From assembly GCF_012275445.1 (NCBI RefSeq), contig NZ_JAAZQK010000012.1, positions 62,001 to 126,000 of the forward strand: a stretch of DNA of 64,000 nt, written 5' to 3'. Below are positions 63,261-64,000 of the stretch, in pieces. The translations under genes and the position numbers were made by a program. Origin of the DNA: Rhizobacter sp. SG703 (GTDB lineage Bacteria; Pseudomonadota; Gammaproteobacteria; Burkholderiales; Burkholderiaceae_C). Position 1 is the first letter of the stretch. Each line of letters opens with the position of its first letter. The notes below the pieces were generated by a model that was not told the origin of the DNA, did no database searches, and saw only the letters and a list, made by a program, of their open reading frames with translations.

Positions 63261-64000
63261 TGAACGGGACTGACCAGGTCGAGGCGGCGACCGCTGCGAC
63301 GGCCGACGCGGTGCTGCGCCGGCTGGAGTGGACCGTGATCCGCCGGCTCGACGGCCTGCTGCAGGGCGACTACCGCACGCTGTGGCGCGGCACCGGGCTC
63401 GACCTGGCCGACCTGCGCGAGTACCAGCACCACGACGACGTGCGCCACATCGACTGGAATGTCACCGCGCGGCTGCAGGTGCCGCATGTGCGCGAGTTCA
63501 CCGAAGACCGCGAGATGAGCGCCTGGTTCCTGCTGGACCTGAGCGGCAGCATCGATTTCGGCGCACAGCGCAGCAAGCGCAGCGTGTCGGCCGAGTTCGT
63601 CACCGTGCTGGCGCGGCTGCTGACGCGCAACGGCAACCGGGTCGGTGCGGTGTTCTACGGCAGCGAGGTCGATGCGGTGCTGCCGCCGCGCACCGGCCGC
63701 GGCCATGTGCTGAACCTGCTGCAGCGGCTGCGCGCGCATGCGGCGCCGCAGGCCGCCGCGCAGGCCGAGACGCGGCTCGGCGACCTGCTGCAGCGCGCCG
63801 CGACGATGATCCCGCGGCGCTCGATGGTGTTCGTCGTCTCCGACTTCATCAGCGCACCCGGCTGGGCCGACGCGATGGCGCGCCTCGCGCAGCGCCACGA
63901 GGTGCTCGCGGTGCGGCTGTACGACGAGATGGAGCTCGACCTGCCCGACCTGGGCCTGGTCACGCTGCAGGATGCCGAGACCGGCGAGCAGTTGCTGGTC
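63260..64000 (+). CDS. DUF58 domain protein (vWA-like), cut by window edge
   Basis: The first 247 codons of a DUF58 protein, starting with ATG at 63260. WRGTGLDLADLREYQHHDDVRHIDWNVTAR contains the DUF58 signature (LREYQHHDDVRHIDWN), followed by a von Willebrand A-like fold with WFLLDLSGSIDFG, where DLSGS is a MIDAS-type motif. It is the usual partner of the MoxR ATPase; the pair is thought to remodel or activate an unknown complex. The C-terminus is beyond the window. Confidence 0.9.
   Translation, partial: MNGTDQVEAATAATADAVLRRLEWTVIRRLDGLLQGDYRTLWRGTGLDLADLREYQHHDDVRHIDWNVTARLQVPHVREFTEDREMSAWFLLDLSGSIDFGAQRSKRSVSAEFVTVLARLLTRNGNRVGAVFYGSEVDAVLPPRTGRGHVLNLLQRLRAHAAPQAAAQAETRLGDLLQRAATMIPRRSMVFVVSDFISAPGWADAMARLAQRHEVLAVRLYDEMELDLPDLGLVTLQDAETGEQLLV

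Overview
The window is very GC-rich, densely coded DNA from a betaproteobacterium, most likely Burkholderiales of the Rubrivivax/Leptothrix/Piscinibacter/Rhizobacter type. This is judged from gene content (YajQ next to MurB, ribF-ileS-lspA, many Bug/TRAP solute receptors, a DUF2007 protein) and from strong G/C bias at third codon positions. No rRNA, tRNA, CRISPR array, phage or insertion sequence was seen. No stretch longer than about 260 bases lacks a gene.

Layout: 1-2.6 kb holds murB (cut by the edge), yajQ, a retropepsin-like protease and an MFS transporter. 2.7-5.1 kb holds a pair of acyl-CoA dehydrogenases. 5.1-9.3 kb is a two-gene minus-strand operon of lipoproteins, a heparinase II/III-like lyase and a parallel beta-helix protein, both with Pro-Ala linkers encoded by hexanucleotide tandem repeats. 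9.6-12.6 kb holds a P1 peptidase, an alpha/beta hydrolase and rsuA. 12.6-13.9 kb is an orphan leucine-rich-repeat-like protein. 13.9-18.4 kb is the core ribF-ileS-lspA cluster. 18.4-20.9 kb is a small regulon (hydrolase, CGNR zinc-finger protein, SDR) with one palindromic operator repeated in two promoters. 21-23.9 kb is modABC-modE.

24-24.9 kb carries a frameshifted TPR-chaperone-like relic and a membrane protein of unknown function. 25-31 kb holds a quinone oxidoreductase, a DUF2007 protein, an EamA transporter, a double-receiver hybrid histidine kinase and an AraC regulator. 31-35 kb has a lectin-linked GH128 lipoprotein, a flavin-binding-type protein and hypothetical genes. 35-42.4 kb is the best-defined catabolic system: a six-gene operon (gntR-dctQ-dctM-bug-dctP-SDR) divergent from a secreted GH88 unsaturated glucuronyl hydrolase with a C-terminal discoidin domain, with two copies of a GntR-type operator between them. 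42.4-49.7 kb has a helical protein, a small zinc protein, an EamA transporter, a chemoreceptor and two transglutaminase-like proteins. 49.7-54.9 kb has a DUF885 protease, a GNAT, a third transglutaminase-fold protein and a gamma-glutamyltransferase. 54.9-57 kb is tctBA. 57-61 kb is a minus-strand run (tatD, DNA glycosylase, methyltransferase-fold protein, GspE-type ATPase). 61-64 kb is a DegS/HtrA-like protease, a MoxR ATPase and a DUF58 protein cut by the right edge.

A theme of the window is acidic polysaccharide use. A lyase-type lipoprotein, a beta-helix lipoprotein, a GH128 glucanase and a GH88 enzyme acting on lyase products sit near TRAP and tripartite tricarboxylate uptake genes. The candidate operators that I can read directly lie in the spacer between -35 and -10 elements. 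This architecture, and the orphan proteins with type III secretion flavour at 12.6, 24 and 34 kb, are the most interesting leads.
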